A stretch of 47,415 nt of DNA from Prevotella sp. HJM029. Its GTDB lineage: Bacteria > Bacteroidota > Bacteroidia > Bacteroidales > Bacteroidaceae. The DNA is taken from assembly GCF_000599605.1 (NCBI RefSeq), contig NZ_KK082668.1, forward strand, positions 288,755-336,169, in the 5' to 3' direction. The position numbers were made by a program, and so were the translations under genes. The notes beneath the pieces are model-generated. The model was given only the letters and a program-made list of their open reading frames with translations, made no database searches and was not told the origin of the DNA. Below are positions 25,199 through 34,349 of this stretch, piece after piece. Position 1 is the stretch's first letter; every line of letters starts with the position of its first letter.

Positions 25199-28100
25199 AT
25201 GGTTTCAGTAGTACTAAAAGTTTATGATTTCTTGCGCATGCACCGTGCCATGCGCCTATTTTCTTTTCTTGTAACAACAGCACTCTTGGTAGCATTGGTG
25301 CTGACGTTGCAATACAAAGAAGACATCTCGGATTTTCTTCCACTTAGCTCAACCCACCAAAGCGGGTTAAAGGTTTATCAAGATATTTCGGGAGCCAATA
25401 AAATCTTTGTCATCTTTCAGGCAAAGAAAGGGCAAAAGACAGATGCCGATGCAATGGTTTCAGCGATAGAACGCTTCACAACCAACCTTCAGGCCGCTGA
25501 TACGGCAGGCATAGCGCGACAGCTGACGGCACAAGTCGACATGGAGAAAATGCAACAGGTGGTGGACTTTGTCTACCGCTACATGCCGCTATTCCTCACC
25601 CCTCATGACTATCATCGCATGGACAGTCTCTTGCGTGATCCAGGCTTTGCAGCGCGTCAACTGCAAGAGGACAAGCGTATGTTGATGTTCCCCACTGGCA
25701 ACATGCTCACCAGTAACATCCAGCGCGACCCTTTGGGCCTCTTTACCCCCGTCGTGGGCAAACTGCAACAGCGCCATCTCTCGCTCAACTACGAACTTTA
25801 TGACGGCTACATCTTCTCACCCGATATGAAACGGGCCATTGTGATGGTTGAGTCGCCCTTTGGCTCGAGCGAAACGGAGCACAATACACAGCTCATCGCC
25901 TTGCTCAAAGCGCAAGCGGCCAAGGTAAAGCAGAGCCAACCCGCGCTCGAAGTGCACTTGACAGGCGGACCGGTGATTGCCGTTGGAAACGCTACACAAA
26001 TCAAGACCGATAGCCTCTTGTCGGTAACGTTGGCCATCCTTCTCATCACCATGTTGCTCTTCCTCACCTTCCGACGACTTAAAAACCTGCTCCTCATTGT
26101 CTTAGCTGTGGCCTGGGGATGGTTGTTCGCCATGGGGGGATTGGCGTTGGTACACGATCACGTGTCAGTAATAGTCATTGGCATCTCGTCGGTTATTCTG
26201 GGCATAGCCATCAATTACCCCTTGCATTTCATCTCCCATCTATCGCATACCTCCACCGTTCGCAGTGCACTAAAGGAAATTACGGTGCCTTTGCTCGTTG
26301 GCAACGTGACCACTGTGGGCGCCTTTTTGGCATTGGTTCCATTGCAGTCGGTGGCACTGCGCGACTTGGGGCTCTTCAGTTCGTTCCTCTTGGTGGGCAC
26401 CATTCTCTTGGTGCTCATCTATCTTCCCCACGTGGTGAAACCGGTTAAGGCAAAACCATGGGGTCGCTTTGCCCGTTTCACCGACATTTCATTGGAACGC
26501 AAACGAGGGGTTGTATGGGCGATAGCGCTGCTCACAGGAGTATTGGGTTATTTCAGCCTGCAGACAAAGTTTGATGCCGATATGAGCCACATCAACTACA
26601 TGACCGAAGAGCAAAAGGCCGATATGCGCTATTTTCAAACCTTGTTGCAACGCGATACCACCACCGAAAAGGTCTACGTCGTAGCGCACGGCATGACCAT
26701 GGATGAGGCCTTGCAACATAACCAATTGTTGCAACCGGCTTTAGAGCAGGTGCAACACCACATGAAAGGTTCCACCCTGTCCACCTGCGCGCCCTTCCTT
26801 ACCTCCAACGCGGAGCAAGTGCGCCGGCTAAAGCTGTGGGACACCTTTCGCCAGCAGCATAAGGATTTGCCGGATGTCTTGCGCCGTGAGGGCATGAAGG
26901 CAGGCTTTGCGCCCGATTCGTTCTACGACTTCGAAGTGATGTTCAACGGCAAGTTCATGCCCCTTCCTCCTTCCTCCTTTGCGCCTTTAACCACGACTGC
27001 CTTTCAGGGAAACTTGAGTCACGACAGCATTGCAGGCACATTTAGCATTGTCAACGTGTTGGATGTTGCCCCTCAGGAAGTAGCTAAGATTGAAAAACAG
27101 TTCACGGGTGACACGTGCTATAGTTTTGATGTGAAGTCTATGAACTCCGCGTTGGCCAACAATTTGTCCAATAACTTCAATTACATTGGCTGGGCGTGTG
27201 CACTCATTGTGTTCTTTTTCTTGTGGTTCTCCTTTGGCAGCATTGAATTGGCATTATTATCGTTTCTCCCGATGGCGGTCAGCTGGGTTTGGATTTTAGG
27301 AATCATGTCACTGCTCAATATTCAGTTTAATATTGTCAATGTCATTCTCGCCACCTTCATCTTTGGGCAGGGCGACGACTATACCATATTCATCACCGAG
27401 GGCGTGAGCTACGAATATGCTTATCGGCGCAAGCTTCTGGCCGCCTATAAGCAATCGATCATCATCTCGGCATTGATTATGTTCATCGGTATAGGTTCGC
27501 TCATCTTGGCCAAACATCCAGCACTGCACTCTTTAGCCGAAGTAACAATCGTAGGTATGTTTGCCGTGGTGCTGATGGCCTATATTCTGCCTCCGCTCTT
27601 ATATAGCGGTTTGGTGGGGACGAAGAGCCATTATCGTCGGCGCCCCTATTCCTTGAAGCCGTTCCTTGTGATGGCGCTCTCGGCCACTGTTTTCTTCGCA
27701 CAGCTGGTTTACATCTATGCTTTGGGCTTTAGGCTTTTTGTGCTGACAAAACCGACAGCGCGCAAACGCAAGCGTTTTCAGAAACGGGTGCATCGGCTCT
27801 TCCGCTATGACTTGCAACACATTCCCACGGTGGCATGGCATGAAGACCCAGCTCTTGCAAAAGTGCTCAAGGAGCCCGCTGTGGTGGTGTGCAATCATCA
27901 ATCCATGTTAGATGCTGCCATTGTGATGGCGCTATCACCCCGATTGCTCATCGTGGCCAACGAGCATGCCAGTCTTAACCCTGTTATCCGCAAGGTGTTC
28001 GATTGGTTTGGCCACATTCGGTTGATTGACAGCCAAATGTTGAACCTGAAGCAATTGAAGCAATCCCTTTCTGCTGGCTATAGCATCGTGTTCTTTCCCG

Positions 28101-28780
28101 AGGGTGAGCGCAACGACCACTCGTCGATATTGCGTTTTCACAAGGGTGCCTTCCACGTGGCCGAGGCATTGCAGGTCGATGTGGTGCCGTTGCTATTGCA
28201 TGGCGTGAACGAAGTGCTGCCGCGCAATAGCTGGTGTGCCTTTGCTGGGAAGATAACGGTTTGCGCAGGGCAACGCATCATGGCCACCGATGCAGCATGG
28301 GGCGAAGACTATGCCATGCGCACCAAGCGGGTGCGTCAATATTATGTGGACTGGTATCGCGAGGTAGCTGGACAGATTGAAACAGCTGCTTATTATCGTC
28401 AGCTAACGTTAGACAAGTATCGTTTTAAGGGCGTCGAAGTCGTGCGCGAAGTGAAGCGTAATTTGACAAAGTTTGCTAACTATGCCGCATGGGTTGACAC
28501 ACCTTGCACGGCTCAGCGCGTAGTAGTGTTAAACAGTGGTTGGGGTGAATTTGCTTTGCTCTTTGCGCTGACGCATCGCCACACGGAAGTGATTGCGATA
28601 GAAGCCGATGCCGACAAAACGCAATTGGCACGCTATGTGGCCGATGGACTATCGCTGAAATGGCAAGCTGTTGAAACACTCCCCAACGATAGCTTGATGG
28701 ACACGCCTATCTTTTTATTGCATCCGTCACCAGAACAACGTGCAACATTCAATGGTTACAAGGTGACCATAGTTGAATAG
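25199..28780 (+). CDS. MMPL exporter fused to acyltransferase and methyltransferase-like domain
   Basis: 1193 residues from the ATG at 25199; an in-frame GTG at 25169 lies inside the hairpin and is unlikely. Residues 1 to about 840 are an RND/MMPL exporter with two blocks of membrane helices and two large periplasmic loops. Residues about 870-1080 are a lysophospholipid acyltransferase (NHQSMLD with His900 and Asp905; FFPEGERND). Residues about 1095-1193 look like a short Rossmann methyltransferase part (VVVLNSGWGEFALLFAL, VIAIEADADKTQLAR). I recall this three-part build from Bacteroidetes flexirubin-like clusters. It probably moves the finished lipid out of the inner membrane while attaching an acyl group. 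It is the last gene of the cluster. Confidence 0.87.
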   Translation: MVSVVLKVYDFLRMHRAMRLFSFLVTTALLVALVLTLQYKEDISDFLPLSSTHQSGLKVYQDISGANKIFVIFQAKKGQKTDADAMVSAIERFTTNLQAADTAGIARQLTAQVDMEKMQQVVDFVYRYMPLFLTPHDYHRMDSLLRDPGFAARQLQEDKRMLMFPTGNMLTSNIQRDPLGLFTPVVGKLQQRHLSLNYELYDGYIFSPDMKRAIVMVESPFGSSETEHNTQLIALLKAQAAKVKQSQPALEVHLTGGPVIAVGNATQIKTDSLLSVTLAILLITMLLFLTFRRLKNLLLIVLAVAWGWLFAMGGLALVHDHVSVIVIGISSVILGIAINYPLHFISHLSHTSTVRSALKEITVPLLVGNVTTVGAFLALVPLQSVALRDLGLFSSFLLVGTILLVLIYLPHVVKPVKAKPWGRFARFTDISLERKRGVVWAIALLTGVLGYFSLQTKFDADMSHINYMTEEQKADMRYFQTLLQRDTTTEKVYVVAHGMTMDEALQHNQLLQPALEQVQHHMKGSTLSTCAPFLTSNAEQVRRLKLWDTFRQQHKDLPDVLRREGMKAGFAPDSFYDFEVMFNGKFMPLPPSSFAPLTTTAFQGNLSHDSIAGTFSIVNVLDVAPQEVAKIEKQFTGDTCYSFDVKSMNSALANNLSNNFNYIGWACALIVFFFLWFSFGSIELALLSFLPMAVSWVWILGIMSLLNIQFNIVNVILATFIFGQGDDYTIFITEGVSYEYAYRRKLLAAYKQSIIISALIMFIGIGSLILAKHPALHSLAEVTIVGMFAVVLMAYILPPLLYSGLVGTKSHYRRRPYSLKPFLVMALSATVFFAQLVYIYALGFRLFVLTKPTARKRKRFQKRVHRLFRYDLQHIPTVAWHEDPALAKVLKEPAVVVCNHQSMLDAAIVMALSPRLLIVANEHASLNPVIRKVFDWFGHIRLIDSQMLNLKQLKQSLSAGYSIVFFPEGERNDHSSILRFHKGAFHVAEALQVDVVPLLLHGVNEVLPRNSWCAFAGKITVCAGQRIMATDAAWGEDYAMRTKRVRQYYVDWYREVAGQIETAAYYRQLTLDKYRFKGVEVVREVKRNLTKFANYAAWVDTPCTAQRVVVLNSGWGEFALLFALTHRHTEVIAIEADADKTQLARYVADGLSLKWQAVETLPNDSLMDTPIFLLHPSPEQRATFNGYKVTIVE

Positions 28781-28859
28781 AGGAGTGAGGGCCTCTTTAC
28801 TGCAGGGCTAATGTGCCAGCAGGGCTATCGCTTTGTAAAGCATGCAATGTATATAGATG

Positions 28860-28895
28860 AACAAAGGGGACACGCCATCGCGTATCCCCTTTGTT
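28860..28895. terminator. Strong hairpin between convergent genes
   Basis: AACAAAGGGGA pairs with TCCCCTTTGTT and, after one mismatch, ACGC pairs with GCGT around loop CATC. It lies 79 bp after the MMPL gene and 95 bp after the end of the DUF6261-like gene (minus). No run of T follows on either strand, so termination is likely but not certain. Confidence 0.55.
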
Positions 28896-28990
28896 GAAAA
28901 TAAAACGATTTTACATGCAACCTTTTGTTGCTACATTGTTTCAGCACAAATCCAACATTGTGCAGCGGTGCTTCATGACGCCATGCACGA

Positions 28991-30184
28991 CTATGGTTTG
29001 GGTGTCACAGTGGCTTCTCCAAGCGATGCTCCAGGTGTCTCGGTTGACGTTTCTCCACCTTCTGCTTTATTCTCAGTCTTGCCAGCTTTCTTCTTTCTAT
29101 CGTCTTTTGCTTGATCAGATGTGCCAGTGGAAGCTTTTTTAGATGAGTTTGCAGCATGCTTTGTGTCCGCCTTTGCAGTATTCATAAGCTTATTGCGAAG
29201 CCGTTTGGGCAGTTCAACCTCAACGAGTGCATCTTTTTCTATGCGCACCCAAACATAGGTGTCGCTGTCTTTGAGTTGAAGTTGATAACAGATGTTCTTG
29301 TTCACTTTTAGCTTTTTCTCGGTGAATTGCAAGCTGCCAGTGGGCCATTGTTTCTTGGCTTCAAATGCAGCATATAATGGCTGCAGTGTTTTATGAAGTT
29401 TCTTGAGCTCTTCTATCTCTGCCGCTTTGCGTTGTGCTTTGCTCAATCGATGAGATGCTTTCGACAAGGTGGCAGCGTGGTCCATCTTATTTACCAGCTC
29501 TAAGATTAACTTCTTCGTGTCGGCATCGGTTGCACCAAAATAAGCTAAGTCAATGTGATGGCGCACTAATTTTAAATCTTGATCAGTGGCAGCACGTAAC
29601 GTTCGCGACGATGGTAGCGTGGCATCAATGCTTTCATCAATTAGTTTTGTACAGAGTTCGCGATAAGCTTCATTGGCATCATGCAGTGCTGTGAAAATCT
29701 CATCTAAATGCAATGCCGTCATTGAGGCTGCTTGTTTCTTTAAATCAATCTCTAAGCCCCTAATGTGTGCCGTTTTCTCATTCATTCCTTCATATTGAAT
29801 GTTTCGATAGCTATTGATGATAGGGTATAGCTTCTCATAAGCCTCTTTTTGCGCCTTGATGGGTGTGAATTTATAAGAATGCACATTTCTAAATAGTGTG
29901 GAGATACACTCGTTGCGCAAGGCATCCTTTTTTCGCACCTCTTTTGTAAAGACTGTCATTCCGACACGGCGATTAGACTCATCTTCGAGATTGATTTGGT
30001 CGAGCCAGTGCTTTAATAGCTCATCGGTGACACCGATTTTAGCTTTGTCAACTGCGCGCACTAAATCATACTGATTGCGATGGAACTCGGCATGTACGCC
30101 ATTGCGAAACTCGTAATGATTAACACCCTTGAAACTGATCATTTCGGGGAGTGTTGTTGTTGTTGGAATAGATTTTTTTGTCAT
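28991..30184 (-). CDS. DUF6261 family protein of unknown function
   Basis: 397 residues, resembling the Bacteroidales family DUF6261 as I recall it (N-terminal FKGVNHYEFRNGVHAEFHRNQYDL segment; long helical middle). No signal peptide or membrane segment is seen, so it is probably cytosolic. Residues about 20-340 are mostly charged helices with coiled-coil character. The last 55 residues are a low-complexity tail of Lys, Ala, Thr, Ser and Glu, probably disordered. Function is unknown. It is a single gene with its own well-formed promoter and convergent with the polyene cluster. Confidence 0.75.
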   Translation of the reverse strand: MTKKSIPTTTTLPEMISFKGVNHYEFRNGVHAEFHRNQYDLVRAVDKAKIGVTDELLKHWLDQINLEDESNRRVGMTVFTKEVRKKDALRNECISTLFRNVHSYKFTPIKAQKEAYEKLYPIINSYRNIQYEGMNEKTAHIRGLEIDLKKQAASMTALHLDEIFTALHDANEAYRELCTKLIDESIDATLPSSRTLRAATDQDLKLVRHHIDLAYFGATDADTKKLILELVNKMDHAATLSKASHRLSKAQRKAAEIEELKKLHKTLQPLYAAFEAKKQWPTGSLQFTEKKLKVNKNICYQLQLKDSDTYVWVRIEKDALVEVELPKRLRNKLMNTAKADTKHAANSSKKASTGTSDQAKDDRKKKAGKTENKAEGGETSTETPGASLGEATVTPKP

Positions 30185-30245
30185 ATATGTAAAAAAATGT
30201 AATAATTGTTTATGCCTTTAGCAGACATCACGTTAATAATTGCCT

Positions 30246-30277
30246 CAAAACTATCAAAAATAACCATAACTTCCAAA
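30246..30277 (-). promoter_or_regulatory. Promoter of the DUF6261-like gene
   Basis: On the minus strand TTTG (30277-30274) and TAGTTTTG (30253-30246) are 20 bp apart, a full match to the Bacteroidetes -33/-7 pattern. It lies 62 bp upstream of the start. Confidence 0.65.
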
Positions 30278-30808
30278 TTTTTGCAGAACTTTTTTTGAAT
30301 TATTTTTAAAATGGTGATAGGACGGCTGTTTTTTCATCACAGCAAGGACTTAACCTTGCACAATGGTATGTGAATAGATCATTTCTTGTTTAACCTTGCG
30401 CATGGTTGGAATGGATAGTGCAAAATGATGTGCAACAAGGCACATAGTTGACCATGAATGAATATGACCCTTGTCGACAAGGCCATATTTTTGATGTGTT
30501 TTAATAGAATGGAGGCTAAAAGGGCATGAAGAATTTTTTGTTTTATAGAAAAAGTGATATCAGTCTATCTAAAATTTTAGTGTTTTAAAAAAATGATGGT
30601 CAACATGGCGCATGATTGCTTGTTTTTTGAGCAAAGCATGACCAAACATGCACACTTTTGAGAGAGATTTTATGAAAATATAAAAAAAGTGTAGGCAGGA
30701 GACAAAACATGATGTGTTATGAAATGGATATTGGGCAGTGTCGAGTGGGGTAGGACGATAGGGATTAGAAAATTGCAACATGGTGGGAATGCTGAAAGGA
30801 AAGCTGTG
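30278..30808. other. Gene-free AT-rich stretch with inverted repeats
   Basis: About 530 bp without a credible gene. It holds several related words around ACCTTGCrCA and ATGGT (30352-30366, 30401-30417, 30432-30455) and a long imperfect palindrome at 30461-30489. I recognise no RNA gene. A 70-codon frame at 30569-30781 on the minus strand has no supporting signal. Confidence 0.5.
30461..30489. repeat. Long imperfect palindrome with perfect 14-bp core
   Basis: The core CCTTGTCGACAAGG (30469-30482) is a perfect palindrome. Outer arms AATATG and CATATT also pair across it, with a 2-nt/1-nt interior bulge, giving a 29-bp inverted repeat in gene-free DNA. It could be an operator or a protein binding site. 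Confidence 0.5.
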
Positions 30809-30846
30809 AAAAAAAGTTCCTACTAACCATCACGGCCGGTAGGAAC
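30809..30846 (-). terminator. Intrinsic terminator of the PUL operon
   Basis: On the minus strand GTTCCTAC and GTAGGAAC form an 8-bp stem with a further GG/CC pair inside, followed directly by seven T. It lies 79 bp after the last PUL gene. Confidence 0.82.
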
Positions 30847-30924
30847 ACTATAATTAAAAACCAAATACAAAGTTCATTTTTAATTTGAATGTCTCAAAGT
30901 GTACACATGTAACTCTGATGTCGC

Positions 30925-31911
30925 TTAATTATCGGTGCCATAGAGATTGAATTCAACAATGCTGACACGATTAGATGTAGGCATTTTCAAAATGGTATAT
31001 TTGAGATAGCGTGCTTTCGGATGACTGAGCAAGGTTATATCTTGATAGCCGCCCGAAGTAAGCAAAGTGCCCAATGATGTCCATGTGGCGTTGTCTTTAG
31101 ACACGGCAACCTCAATTTCTTGCGGTGCATAGCGATTACTTGTCCAAGCCCATGACGTGGTGTTGATGCCATGAATGGTTTTTTCGGCACCAAGGTCAAT
31201 GGTGATGGTAAATCCTTGTCCACTACGTGCAACATCGCTCCAATAATTGCCATCGACGAGGTTAGCAGCACTATTCTCGGCTCCAGCTCCCAGTGTGATG
31301 ACCCAATCTGTGCGGTCAAGTAAATCATTGACAGCAGGTGTACCCATCTTCATATTTTGCAGTGCACCTTTTTCAATCTTCGCGGCAAGGTCGCTCATTG
31401 TTGTGCGTGGCGAGATGAAAGTGTTGCTTTGCGAGGTTTCAATGCCCGTGAGCACTACATCAAAAGCTAAGTTCACCTTTTGTTCGTTAGTCTTCAGTGT
31501 TTCAAGATTGGTGGCTACGATGCGTAGTGTATCGGAGCATTGTTGGCCAGCCTTGATAACAACCTGTGATGACGTGAGCCTATTGCCTGCCTTGTCTTGA
31601 ATTTGTAACCCTATATTGGGCGCATGGGTGTCACGCAATTCAAGATTAACACGCACATCCTGTGAGGTGGGCTTCTGTGTTTTCACTACAAACGGCATGT
31701 CAATGCCTGTTGAAAGCCCTTCACTGGAGTGATCAATGCGAAACGTTTTAGGTGATGGCGTGAGATAGTCTACACGTTGCAAATAAACGTAGGTGGCTGT
31801 CCATTCATCTTCAATAGCTTTGTCGTCGCTGTGGCAGCTACTGAGTAACGACAAGCCTGTGAAGGCAAAAGTAGCTGCAGTGAGGATATGATAAAAATGT
31901 TTCATTGTCAT
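30925..31911 (-). CDS. DUF1735 and F5/8 type C (discoidin) surface lipoprotein
   Basis: 328 residues; ATG at 31911, with a second Met two codons later. A lipoprotein signal ends at LLSSC with Cys26. Residues about 40-160 match DUF1735, the N-terminal beta domain of the BT_3987-type PUL lipoproteins. Residues about 190-328 match an F5/8 type C carbohydrate-binding domain (LVDGNYWSDVARSGQGFTITIDLGAEKTIHGINTTSWAW, then a final IVEFNLYGTDN). It is probably a surface glycan-binding protein of the PUL, in the SusE/SusF position. It lies 6 bp after the LamG protein gene and is the last of the operon. Confidence 0.85.
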   Translation of the reverse strand: MTMKHFYHILTAATFAFTGLSLLSSCHSDDKAIEDEWTATYVYLQRVDYLTPSPKTFRIDHSSEGLSTGIDMPFVVKTQKPTSQDVRVNLELRDTHAPNIGLQIQDKAGNRLTSSQVVIKAGQQCSDTLRIVATNLETLKTNEQKVNLAFDVVLTGIETSQSNTFISPRTTMSDLAAKIEKGALQNMKMGTPAVNDLLDRTDWVITLGAGAENSAANLVDGNYWSDVARSGQGFTITIDLGAEKTIHGINTTSWAWTSNRYAPQEIEVAVSKDNATWTSLGTLLTSGGYQDITLLSHPKARYLKYTILKMPTSNRVSIVEFNLYGTDN

Positions 31912-31917
31912 TTTGTT

Positions 31918-33087
31918 TTATTGCCAGTTGGTTTGTTCATCAGTTGATTTAATACCATCCACCCAGATAGGAGTGGCATGGGTTGTGAGCGTGTGTCCAT
32001 GTCCCGTGGCGTCGTTGAACGTGTTGCCCGAACCTTCATTAAAGCGCCAATAAGCCTCTAATCCTTTTGATTTAGGGCTAACCGTTGACTGGTTTTTTTG
32101 TATTTGCGTCTCCGTACGGCAAACCGACCACACGCGTGCCTCTGTTAGGAGTATTTTACATGCGCCCCAGCGGCTGTAAGGATCGTCTCCCTTTGTAAAC
32201 CATTTGAACGTTTTAAAGGTTGTCGCTCCTGCAGGAATATCTTTGATGCCCGCAAAGGCGCCATTGATGTATAGACGATAATGAGAGCCGTCACAGGTGA
32301 GGGCTAAATGTTGCCACTTGTTAGGCACAAATGAAAAGGCAGGGTTCATGTAGATGCGGTTGCGTCCTACAATCTGCACTAAGGAGTGAGCCTTATGCTC
32401 GCCAGTATCGGTCTGCGGATCTTCGAAACGGAGTAACACAAAATTGGATTCGCCGTTGCCATTGTTGATGAAGACGGCACGGTCGCGATTATAGGTGTTG
32501 CTCACCTGGAACTTTACTTCAATGGTATACTCATTATAGGTTTCATCCCCTTTGGGCATTGCAGCTTCGAGCATTGCAGCACCGGTAAACTGGGGCAGTT
32601 TTGAAGTGATGATAGCCTCGGTAGTGATGACAAAGGAACCTGTTTTAGCCATAGCAGGAATAGCAGTGTCTTCGCTGACCAGTCGCACGGGTATAGCGTA
32701 GCTTTCACCAATCATAGCCTGCGTGAGTGGATGAATATTAATCTTGATAGGGTCAACCGAGTACTCGCCTTTGGGAATAATAACTTCGGAAGGCATCGAA
32801 AAGGCTCCATCGGGCAATGGTACGTAGCTTGTGCCTTGCTGCTCGTTGTATTGGTGGAGGAGCGTTGTGTCGACCACTAACTTCAGTTTGCAGTCGTGCG
32901 GTGCCTCTCTTGTGAGGCATGGCGTGAGTTCGGCTGTTGCACCATCATCGGTGATGATTACTTTTGCACTTGTGCTTGTGCGGCTCTCATTGATGAACGC
33001 ACTGTTGTCGATGGTCTTATAATCGGCATCATTACATGCGATGAATGCCAACAGGTTGCATAATAAGATGTATCGAATGAATTTCAT
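31918..33087 (-). CDS. DUF1735 and LamG-domain surface lipoprotein
   Basis: 389 residues with lipoprotein Cys18 (LLAFIACND). Residues about 25-150 are DUF1735 (VVDTTLLHQYNEQQGTSYVPLPDGAFSMPSEVIIPKGEYSVDPIKINI). Residues about 165-375 are a concanavalin-like LamG/laminin-G domain: FQVSNTYNRDRAVFINNG, PNKWQHLALTCDGSHYRLYINGAFAG and ARVWSVCRTETQIQ, ending in YWRFNEGSGNTFNDATGHGH. It probably binds glycan at the cell surface next to SusC/SusD. The same domain pair accompanies the N-glycan ENGase locus of Bacteroides thetaiotaomicron (BT_3983-BT_3987) as I recall it. Confidence 0.85.
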   Translation of the reverse strand: MKFIRYILLCNLLAFIACNDADYKTIDNSAFINESRTSTSAKVIITDDGATAELTPCLTREAPHDCKLKLVVDTTLLHQYNEQQGTSYVPLPDGAFSMPSEVIIPKGEYSVDPIKINIHPLTQAMIGESYAIPVRLVSEDTAIPAMAKTGSFVITTEAIITSKLPQFTGAAMLEAAMPKGDETYNEYTIEVKFQVSNTYNRDRAVFINNGNGESNFVLLRFEDPQTDTGEHKAHSLVQIVGRNRIYMNPAFSFVPNKWQHLALTCDGSHYRLYINGAFAGIKDIPAGATTFKTFKWFTKGDDPYSRWGACKILLTEARVWSVCRTETQIQKNQSTVSPKSKGLEAYWRFNEGSGNTFNDATGHGHTLTTHATPIWVDGIKSTDEQTNWQ

Positions 33088-33191
33088 AAACTAATCTTTT
33101 AATTGTTGTTGATGTGCGATGCTAAGGCCTGTCAACCCTGTGCAGGTAGCGACATGATGTAGACAGAGCCGTTGCATGCGGGTTAAATGTT

Positions 33192-34262
33192 TTATCTCAC
33201 TGCGGGGTTTTGCGCTTGTATGGCTTGCCTGAAGTATTTGTATGCAGGCGTGTTAACAGCTTCGCCGTCAATGTGATAAGCTCCGAAGCCTCCCTTTCTG
33301 TAACCATTGAGCGGTTGCCATCGTGCAAAGCCTTCTAATGAACGATAGGGGGTGGGCTGTCCGTCGCGGGTAGAATACGAATACCCTCCGTTCAGGCAAT
33401 CGATGGCACTCTCTAAGTTTTCGGTCATGACATAACGGTTAGTGATTTCCTCTTCACTCATTACAGACTTAAACTTATCGATGCCATTGAGCAAGCGCCC
33501 ATCCAAATTCCCTTCCTTCGCGAAGTAAGCTTGAATGACATAATAGCTGATGAAAGGCCCCGTCTTGGCCAGAAGCGTTTGCGGTTCTCCATCCACGATG
33601 AGCAGTTTCTCGGGATGAGGCGACATTGGCCCAATGTGTTTCGCCAGTTCGGTGATGAAGACATGCATGAGTTCATAGTTGCTCGCCAGTTCGCCGCCGT
33701 AACCATAATTGGGTTCAAAATCGATGTCGAAGCCATCATAGTTGTATTTGCTAAGGGTGTCGATAATGGCATTGGCGTACTTGCGCACAGCAGCTTCTTG
33801 CTTTTCAGCGTTGCCAGCTTCCCATCCCCAGAATTTATGTCGGGTAGCTTCGTCGGCATTGTGGGCTTTAGGTGTTGCTCCTTGTCCAACATAGCTGGTG
33901 AAACTGCAGTACAACACTTTTGTGCCTTTTACCTTTTGCACAAACTCAAGGTCGCGCTTTTGTCCTTCTGAAAGATTGGTGGAGTTGTCCCATAATGACA
34001 CAACATCCATGGAATCAGGTAGTCCGGCCAGCATGTTTGTAGTTGATGCAGCTGGATTACTCCAGCCACCGAACCATCCAAACGATATGGAGTGTGGACT
34101 CTTTTTCCACTCTCTGAGCGCTTGGTAATAGGTTTCTTTTTTCGCTATCTCCGTGTTGGTGTATTGGGTCATCTGTAGTGCTTCGGTCTCTGTCCAGTCG
34201 CTACATGCGGCTGTCAATAGCACAAGACTTGTCAAACCTAATGCTTTGAAAATATGATGCAT
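33192..34262 (-). CDS. GH18 family glycosidase lipoprotein (endo-beta-N-acetylglucosaminidase-like)
   Basis: 356 residues with lipoprotein Cys20 (LVLLTAACSDW), so probably on the cell surface. The GH18 catalytic motif DGFDIDFE is at residues 176-183, with Glu183 as the proton donor and Asp179/Asp181 placed as in the family. The early strand ISFGWFGGWSNPAAS and the VVSLWDNSTNLSEGQKRDLEFVQKVKGTKVLYCSF region fit the endo-beta-N-acetylglucosaminidase branch rather than chitinases. It would cut the chitobiose core of N-glycans and release the glycan for SusC/SusD uptake. The substrate is inferred from family and PUL layout. Confidence 0.87.
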   Translation of the reverse strand: MHHIFKALGLTSLVLLTAACSDWTETEALQMTQYTNTEIAKKETYYQALREWKKSPHSISFGWFGGWSNPAASTTNMLAGLPDSMDVVSLWDNSTNLSEGQKRDLEFVQKVKGTKVLYCSFTSYVGQGATPKAHNADEATRHKFWGWEAGNAEKQEAAVRKYANAIIDTLSKYNYDGFDIDFEPNYGYGGELASNYELMHVFITELAKHIGPMSPHPEKLLIVDGEPQTLLAKTGPFISYYVIQAYFAKEGNLDGRLLNGIDKFKSVMSEEEITNRYVMTENLESAIDCLNGGYSYSTRDGQPTPYRSLEGFARWQPLNGYRKGGFGAYHIDGEAVNTPAYKYFRQAIQAQNPAVR

Positions 34263-34293
34263 AATATAAACTGTTATTTATTGATAAAATGTG

Positions 34294-34344
34294 AGCATTG
34301 CTTCGGTTAAAGCTGTTGCGACAGGCTGCAGCGAAGCAAGTGCT
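34294..34344 (-). other. Branched RNA structure between susD-like and GH18 genes
   Basis: AGCATTGCTTCG pairs with CGAAGCAA(g)TGCT, and an inner hairpin (CTGT-TGCG-ACAG) lies in the loop. It falls in the 87-bp gap after the susD-like stop. No T run follows, so it is a candidate attenuator or stability element that sets expression of susCD apart from the downstream genes. Confidence 0.45.
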
Positions 34345-34349
34345 TTGAT

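Noticed and set aside
28857-29114. 85-codon plus-strand frame after the MMPL gene
   Set aside because: It covers the hairpin at 28860 and the end of the DUF6261-like gene in antisense.
33088-33191. GCTA..CCTG/CAGGTAGC hairpin between GH18 and LamG genes
   Set aside because: The stem is interrupted and short; not strong enough to list as a feature.
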